A stretch of DNA of 34,950 nt from Candidatus Marinimicrobia bacterium CG08_land_8_20_14_0_20_45_22. GTDB lineage: Bacteria; Fidelibacterota; UBA2242. The notes beneath the pieces were generated by a model, which was not told where the DNA came from, searched no databases, and saw only the letters and a program-made list of their open reading frames with translations. Within the stretch, counting starts at the first letter, position 1, and every line of letters starts with the position of its first letter. Location of the stretch: the NCBI GenBank assembly GCA_002774355.1, contig PEYN01000074.1, forward strand, positions 1 through 34,950, given 5' to 3'. Positions 1 to 8,324 of the stretch are shown in pieces. Position numbers and translations under genes: made by a program.

Positions 1-2364
1 ATAGGTAATCGTATCGGGATGGGTCGTGTCGTCGAACCTGATTAAATATTCGCTGTCGGTTACCAGAGCCGGATCGAGAAAATCCAGCAGGACATCGCCG
101 CTGCCCCAGCCCTGCAATTTCACGATGCCGTCAGCCGTCTGCGGCGCGACATATCCCGCGGCCGGCGCATTGGGCACCACGACGGCTGTGTTTTTATCGG
201 TCTTGACAGTGCCATAGGTGTCTTTAAAAATCGTCTTGGTACATTCCGATGGCAGAATATACTTCGCCGCCCAGCCCTGGTCGTAGGAAACCACGGCATA
301 ATAATAAATCTTGCCGTTCTGAACATCGGTATCCACATAGGAATGTTTCAGCCCATTGTCGGATCCGAGATAATATTTCACGCCGTCCACATCGATATCG
401 AAAAAGTCCCTGACGCTGTCCACGAGATCGAAATGAGCCAGCGGATTGTAAAAGGTCGCCTCGCCGTAGCCGTTGGTGATGATATAATCGTCGTTGAAGG
501 CCTCATCGCTGGCCCGGTAAATCCGGTAGCCTTCAAAATCATAGCCGCCGGTTTCCGGATTGGCAAACGAGTCGTACGAATTTTCAGCGGCATCATCCCA
601 GTAAAGCGTAACCTTGCCATCGCCGGGCACAGCGGTTAAGGTCGGCTTGGCGGGCGGTGTGGCAAAATTATAATTGGCATTGTAAATATCCTGAACCACC
701 TCTTTATTGCGCTTCAGGTCGTCAAGGGTCTTGCCGAAAACGAGTGCCAGAGAGAAGCGTTCGGAATGTCCCGGCGGCATTATGAAAGGCCCCGACCCGA
801 ACAAAAATGCGATGTTACCATTTTGACTGCCGGTATCGAAATGATAATTGGAAATGCGCTCCCAGACGGTTTTGTCGTACTGGAATTCGACGCCCTGCCC
901 GATATGAAACGAATCGAAGGCCGTCAAACCGATCTGGTCCGATTCATCCTTGTCGGTTTTATCGAAATTCGGTTCGCCGGCAGTCGGCTGGCCATCCCCT
1001 TCCCCATAATCACCGGTTCCGGCGACGCCATCCTCACCAACATCATCCAGATCGGAATCCCAGTCGCTGTCATTGTCGAGGCCGTCGGAGCGGTCTTCAT
1101 CGATCAGAAAATTATCAAAACCGGTTTCGCCGATCCAGTCGCGGTATTTCAGGCCGGCATGGACGCTTTCGTTTTCATCGATGATACCGTCCAGGTCGTC
1201 GTCTATCCCGTTAAAAGGAGTTTCGCTGACAGTCTGATTCCGGATAAAATAATGTTCTCCGGTACCTTCGGTAATATACAAAGTATCATCGACAAAACGG
1301 TAAAAAGTGCCTTCGCCGGCGGTTTCGAAGTTGACCACTTTGCGACCCCAGTTATTATCAGAATCGAGATTGTTGTAATCAATTACCACCAGGTCACCGG
1401 AAATTATACGGGGCTGGAAATCGCTGGAGCTGAAAGTCGAGCCGGTGCCCGCACTGCCATCGCCGTCGTTATCAATACCGTCGTAAGGATTGCCGGGACT
1501 TTCCAGAAAAGCATAGCCGCAATAGCCGGTTTCCCAGTTATCGTCACCCAAACCATTGCCGTCCCAGGTATAGGCCAAATCGTAGTCCAGACTATAATAA
1601 GCGTTATCGTCATTCGAATCGTTTTGCCCGCCCACGCCGGAGTCGATATACATCCCGAAAACCGCCTTGTTGTAATGAGTGGTACTGACATTCGTGATAT
1701 CATAATGCCAGAAGATAATGTCCTCAGCTAATACGTTCGACCATTGAAAGCCGCGTACTGCCATGCGCACTCCTAAACCGCCGCGCGAACTGTCGTCTTC
1801 ATCGCAATTGAAAAGCCCGTTAAAATCCCGGCCGTGATCATGGTAATCATCAACCACAAAATAACTTTCCTGGTCGGCATTGGTACGTTGCCCGAAATAA
1901 CCGTCCCAGACATTGTGCCAGGCCGCGGACTGATCCGGCCAGTATTCCGGCCAGGTGTTGGGATCGTCGCTCATCGCGATATAATCCTGATTCGGATCGG
2001 TAAAGCCCGGTAAAGGCTGCCAGCCAAATTCAATGCCGGTCGAACCCGATTCATAATGTTCACGGTAGCCGCCCTCGACAATGTGAATTGTGTCGCCGTT
2101 GGTCAGGTTTACTTCGGCGGCTACGATCGGATAAATCCCATCCATATACGAATGCTGACTGCCGCGCGGCCAGACGCCGGATGGCTCTTTGCCCCACCAG
2201 GCGACTTCGCCAAAATTCCAGAAGAGGGTCTCCACCAGATTACCGTTATGAAGGCCTTGCTTCCGGTATTTCCGGTCGCCGTGTAATTCATCGATGTTAC
2301 CCTGGGCCAGCATCCACGAGGCGCAAGCCGTAAGCATTAAAACAACAACCCTTCCGTTTCTCAT
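1..2364 (-). CDS. Secreted Asp-rich protein with fibronectin-like domain, partial (3' end outside window)
   Basis: The reading frame stays open for 788 codons from the ATG at 2364 to the window edge, so the C-terminus is missing. The first ~20 residues form a signal peptide (MRNGRVVVLMLTACASWMLA). Residues ~290-470 hold several Asp/Asn-rich stretches such as DGIDNDGDG and NGIDDDLDG, which resemble calcium-binding loops of thrombospondin type 3 or dockerin kind. Around residues 620-720 a fibronectin type III-like segment is visible (PPAKPTLTAVPGDGKVTLYW, then FEGYRIYRA). The start overlaps the stop of the TonB receptor gene as ATGA, so the two are probably co-translated. In FCB-type genomes such large secreted proteins often follow TonB receptors and end in a T9SS sorting domain; here that end cannot be seen. 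The function is unknown; a surface or extracellular partner of the receptor is an inference. Confidence 0.8.
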   Translation of the reverse strand, partial: MRNGRVVVLMLTACASWMLAQGNIDELHGDRKYRKQGLHNGNLVETLFWNFGEVAWWGKEPSGVWPRGSQHSYMDGIYPIVAAEVNLTNGDTIHIVEGGYREHYESGSTGIEFGWQPLPGFTDPNQDYIAMSDDPNTWPEYWPDQSAAWHNVWDGYFGQRTNADQESYFVVDDYHDHGRDFNGLFNCDEDDSSRGGLGVRMAVRGFQWSNVLAEDIIFWHYDITNVSTTHYNKAVFGMYIDSGVGGQNDSNDDNAYYSLDYDLAYTWDGNGLGDDNWETGYCGYAFLESPGNPYDGIDNDGDGSAGTGSTFSSSDFQPRIISGDLVVIDYNNLDSDNNWGRKVVNFETAGEGTFYRFVDDTLYITEGTGEHYFIRNQTVSETPFNGIDDDLDGIIDENESVHAGLKYRDWIGETGFDNFLIDEDRSDGLDNDSDWDSDLDDVGEDGVAGTGDYGEGDGQPTAGEPNFDKTDKDESDQIGLTAFDSFHIGQGVEFQYDKTVWERISNYHFDTGSQNGNIAFLFGSGPFIMPPGHSERFSLALVFGKTLDDLKRNKEVVQDIYNANYNFATPPAKPTLTAVPGDGKVTLYWDDAAENSYDSFANPETGGYDFEGYRIYRASDEAFNDDYIITNGYGEATFYNPLAHFDLVDSVRDFFDIDVDGVKYYLGSDNGLKHSYVDTDVQNGKIYYYAVVSYDQGWAAKYILPSECTKTIFKDTYGTVKTDKNTAVVVPNAPAAGYVAPQTADGIVKLQGWGSGDVLLDFLDPALVTDSEYLIRFDDTTHPDTITY

Positions 2365-5006
2365 AAGTTCACCTTCAAACCAATCGTAACTTGCCGGGGG
2401 GCCGTGTAGTAATCCGGTCGTGTCAGGAAATCCTCCAGGGTATGAATCGGCTGCTCGGGCACGTAAGTCGGAATGAGTGACGTTGCCGGATCGCCAGTAT
2501 CTGTGTAAACACTGACGGCATTCAAGCGATCAAAAAGATTCTTTACCTGTGCAAAGAAAATCAAACGGACCTTTTTCAACGAAATAATATACTCGGCATT
2601 CAGATCGACATTAAATGTGTACGGTTTGCGCTCGGAATTCTCGAACGAGGTACGCTGGTTCTGATACTCGGGTGTGTAAGGCAGACCGCTGCCGAAGCCG
2701 GCGATGATTCCGGAGCTCCACTTTTTATCTGTCAGGTTCAATGACAGATTCAGAGTGTGGGTCTGATCCCAATCCAGCGGCACGGTCTGAATCTCGCTGG
2801 CGCGCGGCGGATCGGACTGCTGGTCGTAAAACACGGCCCTGGGGTCCGACGCATTGCCTTCTGCCACCTGATAAGTATAGTCCAGCGCCGCGGACAGAAT
2901 TCCGATCTGGCTTTGGGACAGTGAGACGGCAATCCCGCGCACGTTGCCGTAATCCTGGTTCACATAACGCGCGTAGCGGTCGCCGATTATATACAGTTCT
3001 TTGATTTCGGTGCCGACCAAATCGCGAATATCCTTGTAGTAGCCGGTCAATTCCACGACCAGACCGGGGCCAACCATCTGCTGCAGTCCGATCTGATAAA
3101 TGGTAGTCTTCATCGGTTCCAGGTCGGCATTGCCCATGATGGTATTCAAACCACCGCCCTCGACTTCGAATTCCGAATTATAATACAGGTACTCATAGTT
3201 TGGTATCTGAAAAAAATTGCCGTAAGAAATGTGGATCGCACCCTGGTCGGTGATCGGAAAAGACATGCCCAGACGCGGACTCAATTGCTGTTTGACGGAC
3301 GCCTTCGTATAGGGCTCGTCTGTCTCGTAATAACTGCCGTCCGGGTCGCGTAGATCTTTTGGCACAACTCCGTCGGGTTCGAAATAATCCCAGCGCAAAC
3401 CAAAGGTCAGGTTGATCCGCTGGAATTCAATTTTATCTTCGAGCCAGGCCGCAATTTCCTGCGGTTTGTGGCGATACTCGTTATTGTTCACGCTCTCGGC
3501 CGGATAGATCTGCGGTTTCCAGTCGGTTGTCCGGTCCAAATACAGGCTGTATTCATGCAGCCAAAGATTACTATGAGTATATTCCCAACCGGCCTTGATC
3601 TCGTTCCTTTGATTGATTTGGGTGATCAGGTTCCACTTCAGGGTATTAGCCCGGGTGGTGCGGTAGAAATGGCTCATATCCATACCGCCGGTGTAAAATC
3701 CATATCCGAGACGGCGTAATAATTGCGAGCTGACATAGTTTTCATCGTACGGATCCGCATAAACGTAGGATTCGTAGTTATTATAGAGGTAATTGTATTT
3801 TAAAGTGTAAAAAAGATTCTTTCTGACCACATGGGTCAGCCCGAGGGAATATTGATAACGATTCTGATATTTGGTCACGATTCCATCGGGATTGTATTTA
3901 AAATAATGATCGTAATCCTTGTAGTTACGATCAGAGTAACTGCCCTGTAAATCCAGGGTCAGGCGGCTGGTCAGTTGAGTCGCTATTTTACCTGTGAAAC
4001 TGATTTTTTCATTAGGATTCATGGCCCGGGCCCGGCTGTCTCCGTTGCGTTCGATAGTCCAATTGTCCGAATTCGTATCGTCCGTATTCGACGAATCCGA
4101 CAGTAAAAATTCCTGCTTGCCGTATAAATAACCGTCCGAGACCGCCCGGCGCCCCGATAAATAAAACGAGGTTTTCGGGATTAATGGCAAAGGTCCGGCC
4201 AGACTTAATTCCAGACTATTAATGGCCAAAGAATCGACATCGTCGATATTATAAAATGGAGTCGTATGGTTGCTGATAAAATCGCCGCTGTAGAGTTCGG
4301 CGTTGATGTGATAATCCTCGTCACCGGTTTTGGTAATTACATTGACGACGCCGGACATCGCCTGGCCGTATTCGGCGCTAAAAGTTCCGCTGATTACCTT
4401 GACTTCCTGGATCGAACTGTTTTCGATTTCCACCGCCAGACTGCGATCATACGGATCGGAAACGGAAATGCCATCGACCATATAAGTAACTTCGCCGGCG
4501 CGTCCGCCTCGGAAATGTCCGTCCACTACTCCGGCCTGTAAATTGATTAGTTCCTGAAAATCGGTCACCGGCATTTTGGCAATCTCATCTGAGCCAATCA
4601 CTGATATCGTCGAAGTCCGGTCACGTTGAATTTCCGGTCGACGTCCCAGCACGATCAATTCCTCCGCGCTTTCGAGGACGGTTTGCGAAAGATTAAAATC
4701 CTGCACGGTCGTAAAATCGGCGTGCACCGGCACATTGTTTAACTGAATCGCCTGATAACCGATCATGGAAATTTTCAAAGCATATTCACTGGGCGGAATA
4801 TTGAGAATGACATAGTAGCCATTCAGATCGGTTGCGGCTCCCAAACCGGTTCCCACGAGAATGACATTAACGCCAGTCAGCGGGGCGCCACTTTGTTTAT
4901 CGGTAATAGAGCCGGTGATTTTACCGGCGGTACCAGCCATTAGATAAAATGGTAAAAAAACGAAAAATTCTGCTATGACAAGGGGCTTAAACATGCGTTT
5001 TATCAT
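2361..5006 (-). CDS. TonB-dependent outer-membrane receptor with carboxypeptidase-regulatory-like domain
   Basis: The protein has 881 residues from the ATG at 5006. Residues 1-24 are a signal peptide. Residues ~27-110 form a carboxypeptidase-regulatory-like beta-sandwich (GKITGSITDKQSGAPLTGVN). A plug domain follows at ~125-250, with YMVDGISVSDP and SGVVNVITKTG as its typical segments. The rest has the aromatic, alternating pattern of a 22-strand barrel and ends in VTIGLKVNL, a usual outer-membrane C-terminus. An upstream extension to 5114 is open but overlaps the preceding gene and encodes no signal peptide, so 5006 is preferred. The gene sits between a CBM9 sugar-binding secreted protein and a large secreted protein, behind a LacI regulator. 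Carbohydrate uptake is therefore the likeliest role; the substrate cannot be read from the sequence. Confidence 0.9.
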   Translation of the reverse strand: MIKRMFKPLVIAEFFVFLPFYLMAGTAGKITGSITDKQSGAPLTGVNVILVGTGLGAATDLNGYYVILNIPPSEYALKISMIGYQAIQLNNVPVHADFTTVQDFNLSQTVLESAEELIVLGRRPEIQRDRTSTISVIGSDEIAKMPVTDFQELINLQAGVVDGHFRGGRAGEVTYMVDGISVSDPYDRSLAVEIENSSIQEVKVISGTFSAEYGQAMSGVVNVITKTGDEDYHINAELYSGDFISNHTTPFYNIDDVDSLAINSLELSLAGPLPLIPKTSFYLSGRRAVSDGYLYGKQEFLLSDSSNTDDTNSDNWTIERNGDSRARAMNPNEKISFTGKIATQLTSRLTLDLQGSYSDRNYKDYDHYFKYNPDGIVTKYQNRYQYSLGLTHVVRKNLFYTLKYNYLYNNYESYVYADPYDENYVSSQLLRRLGYGFYTGGMDMSHFYRTTRANTLKWNLITQINQRNEIKAGWEYTHSNLWLHEYSLYLDRTTDWKPQIYPAESVNNNEYRHKPQEIAAWLEDKIEFQRINLTFGLRWDYFEPDGVVPKDLRDPDGSYYETDEPYTKASVKQQLSPRLGMSFPITDQGAIHISYGNFFQIPNYEYLYYNSEFEVEGGGLNTIMGNADLEPMKTTIYQIGLQQMVGPGLVVELTGYYKDIRDLVGTEIKELYIIGDRYARYVNQDYGNVRGIAVSLSQSQIGILSAALDYTYQVAEGNASDPRAVFYDQQSDPPRASEIQTVPLDWDQTHTLNLSLNLTDKKWSSGIIAGFGSGLPYTPEYQNQRTSFENSERKPYTFNVDLNAEYIISLKKVRLIFFAQVKNLFDRLNAVSVYTDTGDPATSLIPTYVPEQPIHTLEDFLTRPDYYTAPRQVTIGLKVNL

Positions 5007-5031
5007 GTTCGGTATTCCGCTCGGTTTTGAA

Positions 5032-5061
5032 CGGCAGCTCCCCGAGACCGGGGAGCTGCCG
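5032..5061 (-). promoter_or_regulatory. Intercistronic stem-loop between CBM9 protein gene and TonB receptor gene
   Basis: Arms 5032-5043 (cggcagctcccc) and 5050-5061 (ggggagctgccg) are perfect 12-bp complements around a 6-base loop; one further G-C pair would leave a tetraloop. It lies in the 64-base gap between the stop of the upstream gene and the ATG of the receptor. On the transcribed strand it is followed by TTCAAAAC, not a U-run, so it is not a canonical intrinsic terminator. An mRNA-stabilising, processing or attenuating element that sets the ratio of the two proteins is the likely role (inference). Confidence 0.7.
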
Positions 5062-5070
5062 CAGAACAAT

Positions 5071-6837
5071 TTACTTGGATAGAACCATTTTGGCAACCTT
5101 GAAATTGTTGCCATAATTGACCTTATACAGATATAAACCGGTTGGTGCCGGCAAACCGTTTTCTGTCAAGCCGTTCCATTCAAAGCGATGATAACCGGAA
5201 GGTAACTCGCTGTTAATCAAGGTGCGGATTCTCTGGCCAAGAATATTGTAAATGTCCAGGCGAACCTTTCCGCTTGTCGGAGTCGAAAAAGAAATCGTAG
5301 TACTCGGATTGAACGGATTGGGATAGTTCGGATATAGCTCGAAGCGATCCGCAACGGCGGTTTTTTCATTATCAACATCAACGGCTTCAGAAGTCGACAG
5401 AATCACGCCGCGGTACATAAAATATTTCTCGAAGTTCGGATCGACCCACTGTGTGCCCCACCAGTTCGGAGCGTAATCTGAAATATGTTCCTGGTAGGCA
5501 TCCACACTGCCGTAGTCCAAATCCCAGACACAGGCGCTTAGCATTACCGTATCGCCTACCTGATAACCGAAGTCGGCTGTATGAATCACGACCTCAAGAC
5601 TGTAGCCGGCGTCAACTCCATTGGTCTCCGTCTGCGTCACAGTTCCGGTCGGCTCATAAGACGCTCCTTCGGCTCCACCGGTCGGCACCGCCGAACTCGT
5701 CTGGAAGGTAATTCCCGAGCCCTCCGTTCCGTTGAAGTACATAGCCTTGATCTCCATCCGCTCGCCTGACGACGGAATCATACCGTAGTTCGTCATCCAC
5801 AGGAACAGTCCATCCGCTTCCCAGCCGGGTGACCATTTGCAAACAGAAGCATCGTCGGAGGTTAATCCGATATACAGGTCAGTGCCATTGTGCATGAACT
5901 TTAGAGTGGCATTGCTGCGGTCGGTGTAACTGTTGAGCGTATCGCCCCATTGCATGTAATAGCCGCCGGTTCCCAGTTCGGAATCCACGCCAATGTCAAC
6001 ACTCTGAGCATTTACCCAGAAGGATTCATTCAACTGACCGTCAAGTGTAATTACACCGGTGGTCGCATAGGCCGTTCTGGTCGGCGGATCGGCCAGTTTC
6101 AGGGTGCGGAATTCACTGCCCCATTCGCTACCCCACCACTGCTTGTAATAAGAACCGGTAGGCTTCCAGGGATTGTCCGTTTCGTAATAATTGTCGGGAT
6201 CAAAAATATTGATCATTACTTCAACTTCAGCGTACGGATCGGTATAACCCAATTGATCCAGATGAATCACCATTTCCGCCGTGTAGCCAGAATCCACCTG
6301 AGTAGTATCATTCACGACAGTACCCGCATTCTTAAAAGCGGCACCTGATCCTGAATTAGGATAAACCCCCGGCATTTCAAAAGCGATATCCGGATCGGTT
6401 CCACTCTTATTGAAAAACAACTTGTATTCAACTGCCGTCCCACTGGCATCCTTGATTTTCATGAAAAGCCCGTCACCTTCCCAGCTGTCGCCAAATTTAC
6501 CGACCGATTTGTCATCGGAATCCAGGGCTATGAATAGATCGAGACCGTCGTGCATTACTTTGACATAGGTCGTGGTTGTATCCACGTATGTTCCCGTAAC
6601 CTGAATGCCGCCGGTCGGTGTATATTGGACATCTCCGATAATGCCTTTTGCATTGAACACCAGGTAATCGTACCGGCGCGCCCATTCGGTTTCGCCAAGA
6701 ACACCATCAATCACAGGCGCATTCTCAACTGAAACCACTCGCACAGAGGATGGATCGATATGACTGTTTTGCGCCGGGATAAGCCGTACGGTGCAAACCA
6801 GCATTAAAACAATCCAAACCGTAAGAATTTTTCTCAT
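5071..6837 (-). CDS. Secreted protein with two CBM9-like sugar-binding domains and a T9SS type A sorting domain
   Basis: The product has 588 residues. A signal peptide covers residues 1-22 (MRKILTVWIVLMLVCTVRLI...). Two family 9 carbohydrate-binding-module-like repeats follow. Both open with an IDG/LDG...W motif (VIDGVLGETEW near residue 45, ITLDGQLNESFW near 265). Both contain a matching middle block (VKVMHDGLDLFIALDSDD and LKFMHNGTDLYIGLTSDD, then WEGDGLFM and WEADGLFL). Residues ~500-588 are a type IX secretion sorting domain with NYPNPFNPSTTISF and a final KMVLSK. A strong ribosome site (AAGGAGAG) precedes the ATG at 6837. The gene lies 68 bases after lacI and before the TonB receptor, consistent with a secreted or surface-anchored glycan-binding protein. 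No catalytic domain is seen. Confidence 0.88.
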   Translation of the reverse strand: MRKILTVWIVLMLVCTVRLIPAQNSHIDPSSVRVVSVENAPVIDGVLGETEWARRYDYLVFNAKGIIGDVQYTPTGGIQVTGTYVDTTTTYVKVMHDGLDLFIALDSDDKSVGKFGDSWEGDGLFMKIKDASGTAVEYKLFFNKSGTDPDIAFEMPGVYPNSGSGAAFKNAGTVVNDTTQVDSGYTAEMVIHLDQLGYTDPYAEVEVMINIFDPDNYYETDNPWKPTGSYYKQWWGSEWGSEFRTLKLADPPTRTAYATTGVITLDGQLNESFWVNAQSVDIGVDSELGTGGYYMQWGDTLNSYTDRSNATLKFMHNGTDLYIGLTSDDASVCKWSPGWEADGLFLWMTNYGMIPSSGERMEIKAMYFNGTEGSGITFQTSSAVPTGGAEGASYEPTGTVTQTETNGVDAGYSLEVVIHTADFGYQVGDTVMLSACVWDLDYGSVDAYQEHISDYAPNWWGTQWVDPNFEKYFMYRGVILSTSEAVDVDNEKTAVADRFELYPNYPNPFNPSTTISFSTPTSGKVRLDIYNILGQRIRTLINSELPSGYHRFEWNGLTENGLPAPTGLYLYKVNYGNNFKVAKMVLSK

Positions 6838-6852
6838 CGTTTCTCTCCTTTT

Positions 6853-6866
6853 TTAATCGTTTACAT
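6853..6866 (-). promoter_or_regulatory. Candidate LacI-family operator (imperfect) in front of the CBM9 gene
   Basis: The minus strand reads ATGTAAACGATTAA. It shares the ATGTAAAC half-site with the two strong operators upstream of lacI, but the other half is degenerate. It lies 16-29 bases upstream of the CBM9 gene start, overlapping the region just ahead of its ribosome site. It may allow a second control point within the operon. The match is short, so this is tentative. Confidence 0.4.
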
Positions 6867-6905
6867 TTTAATACATACACATACAATATTTTGAATCATA
6901 CATAT

Positions 6906-7931
6906 TTATTTTGCTTGCTTTGCGCCGCAGGATTCCCGAATTATCATTTCAAGCGGTATGACAATACGTTCGGCAACTGCAATCTGCTGTTCTGAAACGT
7001 TTTCTATTTTCTGTAACAGGGTTTTCCCAACTACCAGACCAAGATCGAAAAGCGGAACATGCACCGTAGTCAATGCCGGGGTAATATATTGTGACGTTGA
7101 AATATCATCGAATCCGACGACAGCGATGTCGCCCGGGACTTTTAATCCAAAATCTTTGATAGCCTCGATCGCCCCGATCGCCATGGCGTCATTGGCCGCA
7201 AAAATAGCCGTTGGTCGCGGAGACAACGTTGCTAAACCTTTCTCAAAAGCTTTATATCCGGAATATTCTGTAAAATTGCCCTGAACAACGTATTCGTCTT
7301 TAACGGTTATCTTATTATTCTGGAGAGCTTCCAGGTATCCTCTATATCTTCTCTGCGAATCGTAGTTGTGGACTGGTCCCTTGATAAAAGCAATCTCTTT
7401 GTGCCCTAATTCGATTAAATGATTGGTCATTTTCACGGCCATATTAAAGTTGTCCAGCACAACCGAGGAAGTACCCGGTTTACCGCGCGGCACCGATATA
7501 AACACTGCCGGAGTCTTATATTTTGCCTGAAGAGCATAGATTTCATCATTTTGCAGCGAAGGCGCCATAATAATCAATCCATCCACGGTTCGGCCGTTTA
7601 AAAACTGTGAAACCGCTTTCATTTCTTCCTCTTCATCATGAGCACTTCCGATGATTACATGGTAGTCATGTTGATTAACAAAATTGAAAATGCCGCGGAT
7701 AATTTCAGTAAAATAAGTGCTGCTCGCATCCGGAAAAACCATACCGATTATTTTGGTGTGTTTGTTCTGTAAAAACCGCGCGCCGATGTTCGGTGTAAAA
7801 TTATGTAATTTAATGGCATTTAGCACTTTTTTGCGCGTCACAGCCTTCACCTTTCCAGTGTTGTTCATCACGCGTGAAACCGTCGCGGTTGATACACCCG
7901 CCTGTTTTGCCACGTCTACGATTGTTGCCAT
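6906..7931 (-). CDS. LacI-family transcriptional repressor
   Basis: The product has 341 residues from the ATG at 7931. The N-terminal LacI helix-turn-helix and hinge helix are clear (ATIVDVAKQAGVSTATVSRV, then NNTGKVKAVTRKKVL). A periplasmic-binding-protein-like effector domain follows (KIIGMVFPD..., AIFAANDAMAIGAIEAIKD, VVGFDDISTSQYITPALTTV). A possible TTG start at 7961 would add ten residues that do not resemble the family, so the ATG is chosen; AGGA lies about 10 bases before it. It is the first gene of the minus-strand unit containing the CBM9 protein and the TonB receptor. Two operator copies span its own promoter region. Autoregulation and repression of the downstream genes until a sugar ligand is bound is the expected behaviour; the ligand is unknown. 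Confidence 0.93.
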   Translation of the reverse strand: MATIVDVAKQAGVSTATVSRVMNNTGKVKAVTRKKVLNAIKLHNFTPNIGARFLQNKHTKIIGMVFPDASSTYFTEIIRGIFNFVNQHDYHVIIGSAHDEEEEMKAVSQFLNGRTVDGLIIMAPSLQNDEIYALQAKYKTPAVFISVPRGKPGTSSVVLDNFNMAVKMTNHLIELGHKEIAFIKGPVHNYDSQRRYRGYLEALQNNKITVKDEYVVQGNFTEYSGYKAFEKGLATLSPRPTAIFAANDAMAIGAIEAIKDFGLKVPGDIAVVGFDDISTSQYITPALTTVHVPLFDLGLVVGKTLLQKIENVSEQQIAVAERIVIPLEMIIRESCGAKQAK

Positions 7932-7964
7932 ATTCCGCTTATCCTGTTTAGAACCGAACAAAAA

Positions 7965-7980
7965 ATGTAAACACTTACAT
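7965..7980. promoter_or_regulatory. LacI-family operator, copy 1
   Basis: The site reads ATGTAA-ACAC-TTACAT: two perfectly inverted hexamers around a 4-base centre, of the size and composition used by LacI-family repressors. It sits across the expected start of transcription of lacI. Confidence 0.75.
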
Positions 7981-7981
7981 T

Positions 7982-8010
7982 AATGTAGCCAATCTAAGTT
8001 TGTTTGTCAA
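7982..8010 (-). promoter_or_regulatory. lacI proximal promoter (copy 1)
   Basis: On the minus strand the -35 box TTGACA lies at 8010-8005. The -10 box TACATT lies at 7987-7982, with a 17-base spacer. The operator at 7965-7980 starts 1 base after the -10 box and would cover the transcription start. The -10 box is also part of a perfect 12-bp palindrome (7976-7987). Confidence 0.75.
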
Positions 8011-8036
8011 TAGTTTTTTTACTTTCAATACAAAAA

Positions 8037-8052
8037 ATGTAAACACTTACAT
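8037..8052. promoter_or_regulatory. LacI-family operator, copy 2
   Basis: Identical to copy 1 and exactly 72 bp away, which is close to seven helical turns. The spacing would let dimers on the two sites lie on nearly the same face of the DNA. Confidence 0.72.
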
Positions 8053-8053
8053 T

Positions 8054-8082
8054 AATGTAGCCAATCTAGGTTTGTTTGTCAA
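8054..8082 (-). promoter_or_regulatory. lacI distal promoter (copy 2)
   Basis: This is the second copy of the promoter, 72 bases further upstream. TTGACA is at 8082-8077 and TACATT at 8059-8054, with the same 17-base spacer. It is not damaged by the single difference between copies, so both promoters could fire. Confidence 0.7.
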
Positions 8083-8101
8083 TAGTTTTTTTACTTTCAA
8101 T

Positions 8102-8324
8102 CTGGCCATCTCCCCTGAAAATGCTTATTCAGAGTATTTCTTACAAATAGTAATTAAAGCAGTTATTATTTATGGCAGGAGCGCCCTTTCGTCTATAATA
8201 AATGAAAACAGATTAACCTTTCCATATATCGGACTCACGCTATGTAATAAATAATTGCATTGCTGAATCGGGTTTCCGAAATTTGATTTCGGTGGTCATA
8301 ATTGTTAAAAAAAGCGAATAGAAA
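8102..8324. other. Divergent intergenic region between lacI promoter and molybdenum hydroxylase operon
   Basis: No gene is seen here. At 8276-8292 there is a 7-bp inverted repeat (CCGAAAT/ATTTCGG, 3-base loop), ending about 32 bases ahead of the first oxidoreductase gene. CATAAT at 8297-8302 is a possible -10 box for the plus-strand operon, but no good -35 box accompanies it. The inverted repeat could be an operator or a leader hairpin. Confidence 0.4.

Larger units (their letters stand above)
7958..8101. repeat. Perfect-phase tandem duplication of a 72-bp promoter-operator segment
   Basis: Positions 7958-8029 and 8030-8101 are two adjacent copies of a 72-bp unit with a single difference (A at 7997, G at 8069). 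Each copy contains a complete TTGACA/TACATT promoter on the minus strand and a 16-base operator. The near identity indicates a recent duplication. Identity stops on both sides (7957 versus 8029, 8030 versus 8102). Confidence 0.95.

Noticed and set aside
766-1731. 321-codon open frame on the plus strand
   Set aside because: It is the antisense of the Asp/Asn-rich coding stretch of the minus-strand secreted protein, which gives the long Ile/Val-rich translation. It has no ribosome site or family resemblance.
5032-5061. Hairpin as an intrinsic terminator
   Set aside because: No U-run follows on either strand, and the receptor downstream lacks any other visible promoter.
5007-5114. 36-codon upstream extension of the TonB receptor
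   Set aside because: It overlaps the preceding gene, contains the intercistronic hairpin and has no signal-peptide character; the signal peptide begins at the ATG at 5006.
7958-8101. Tandem repeat as a CRISPR array or attachment site
   Set aside because: There are only two directly abutting copies without spacers, and the unit contains a full promoter and operator, so duplication of a regulatory region explains it.
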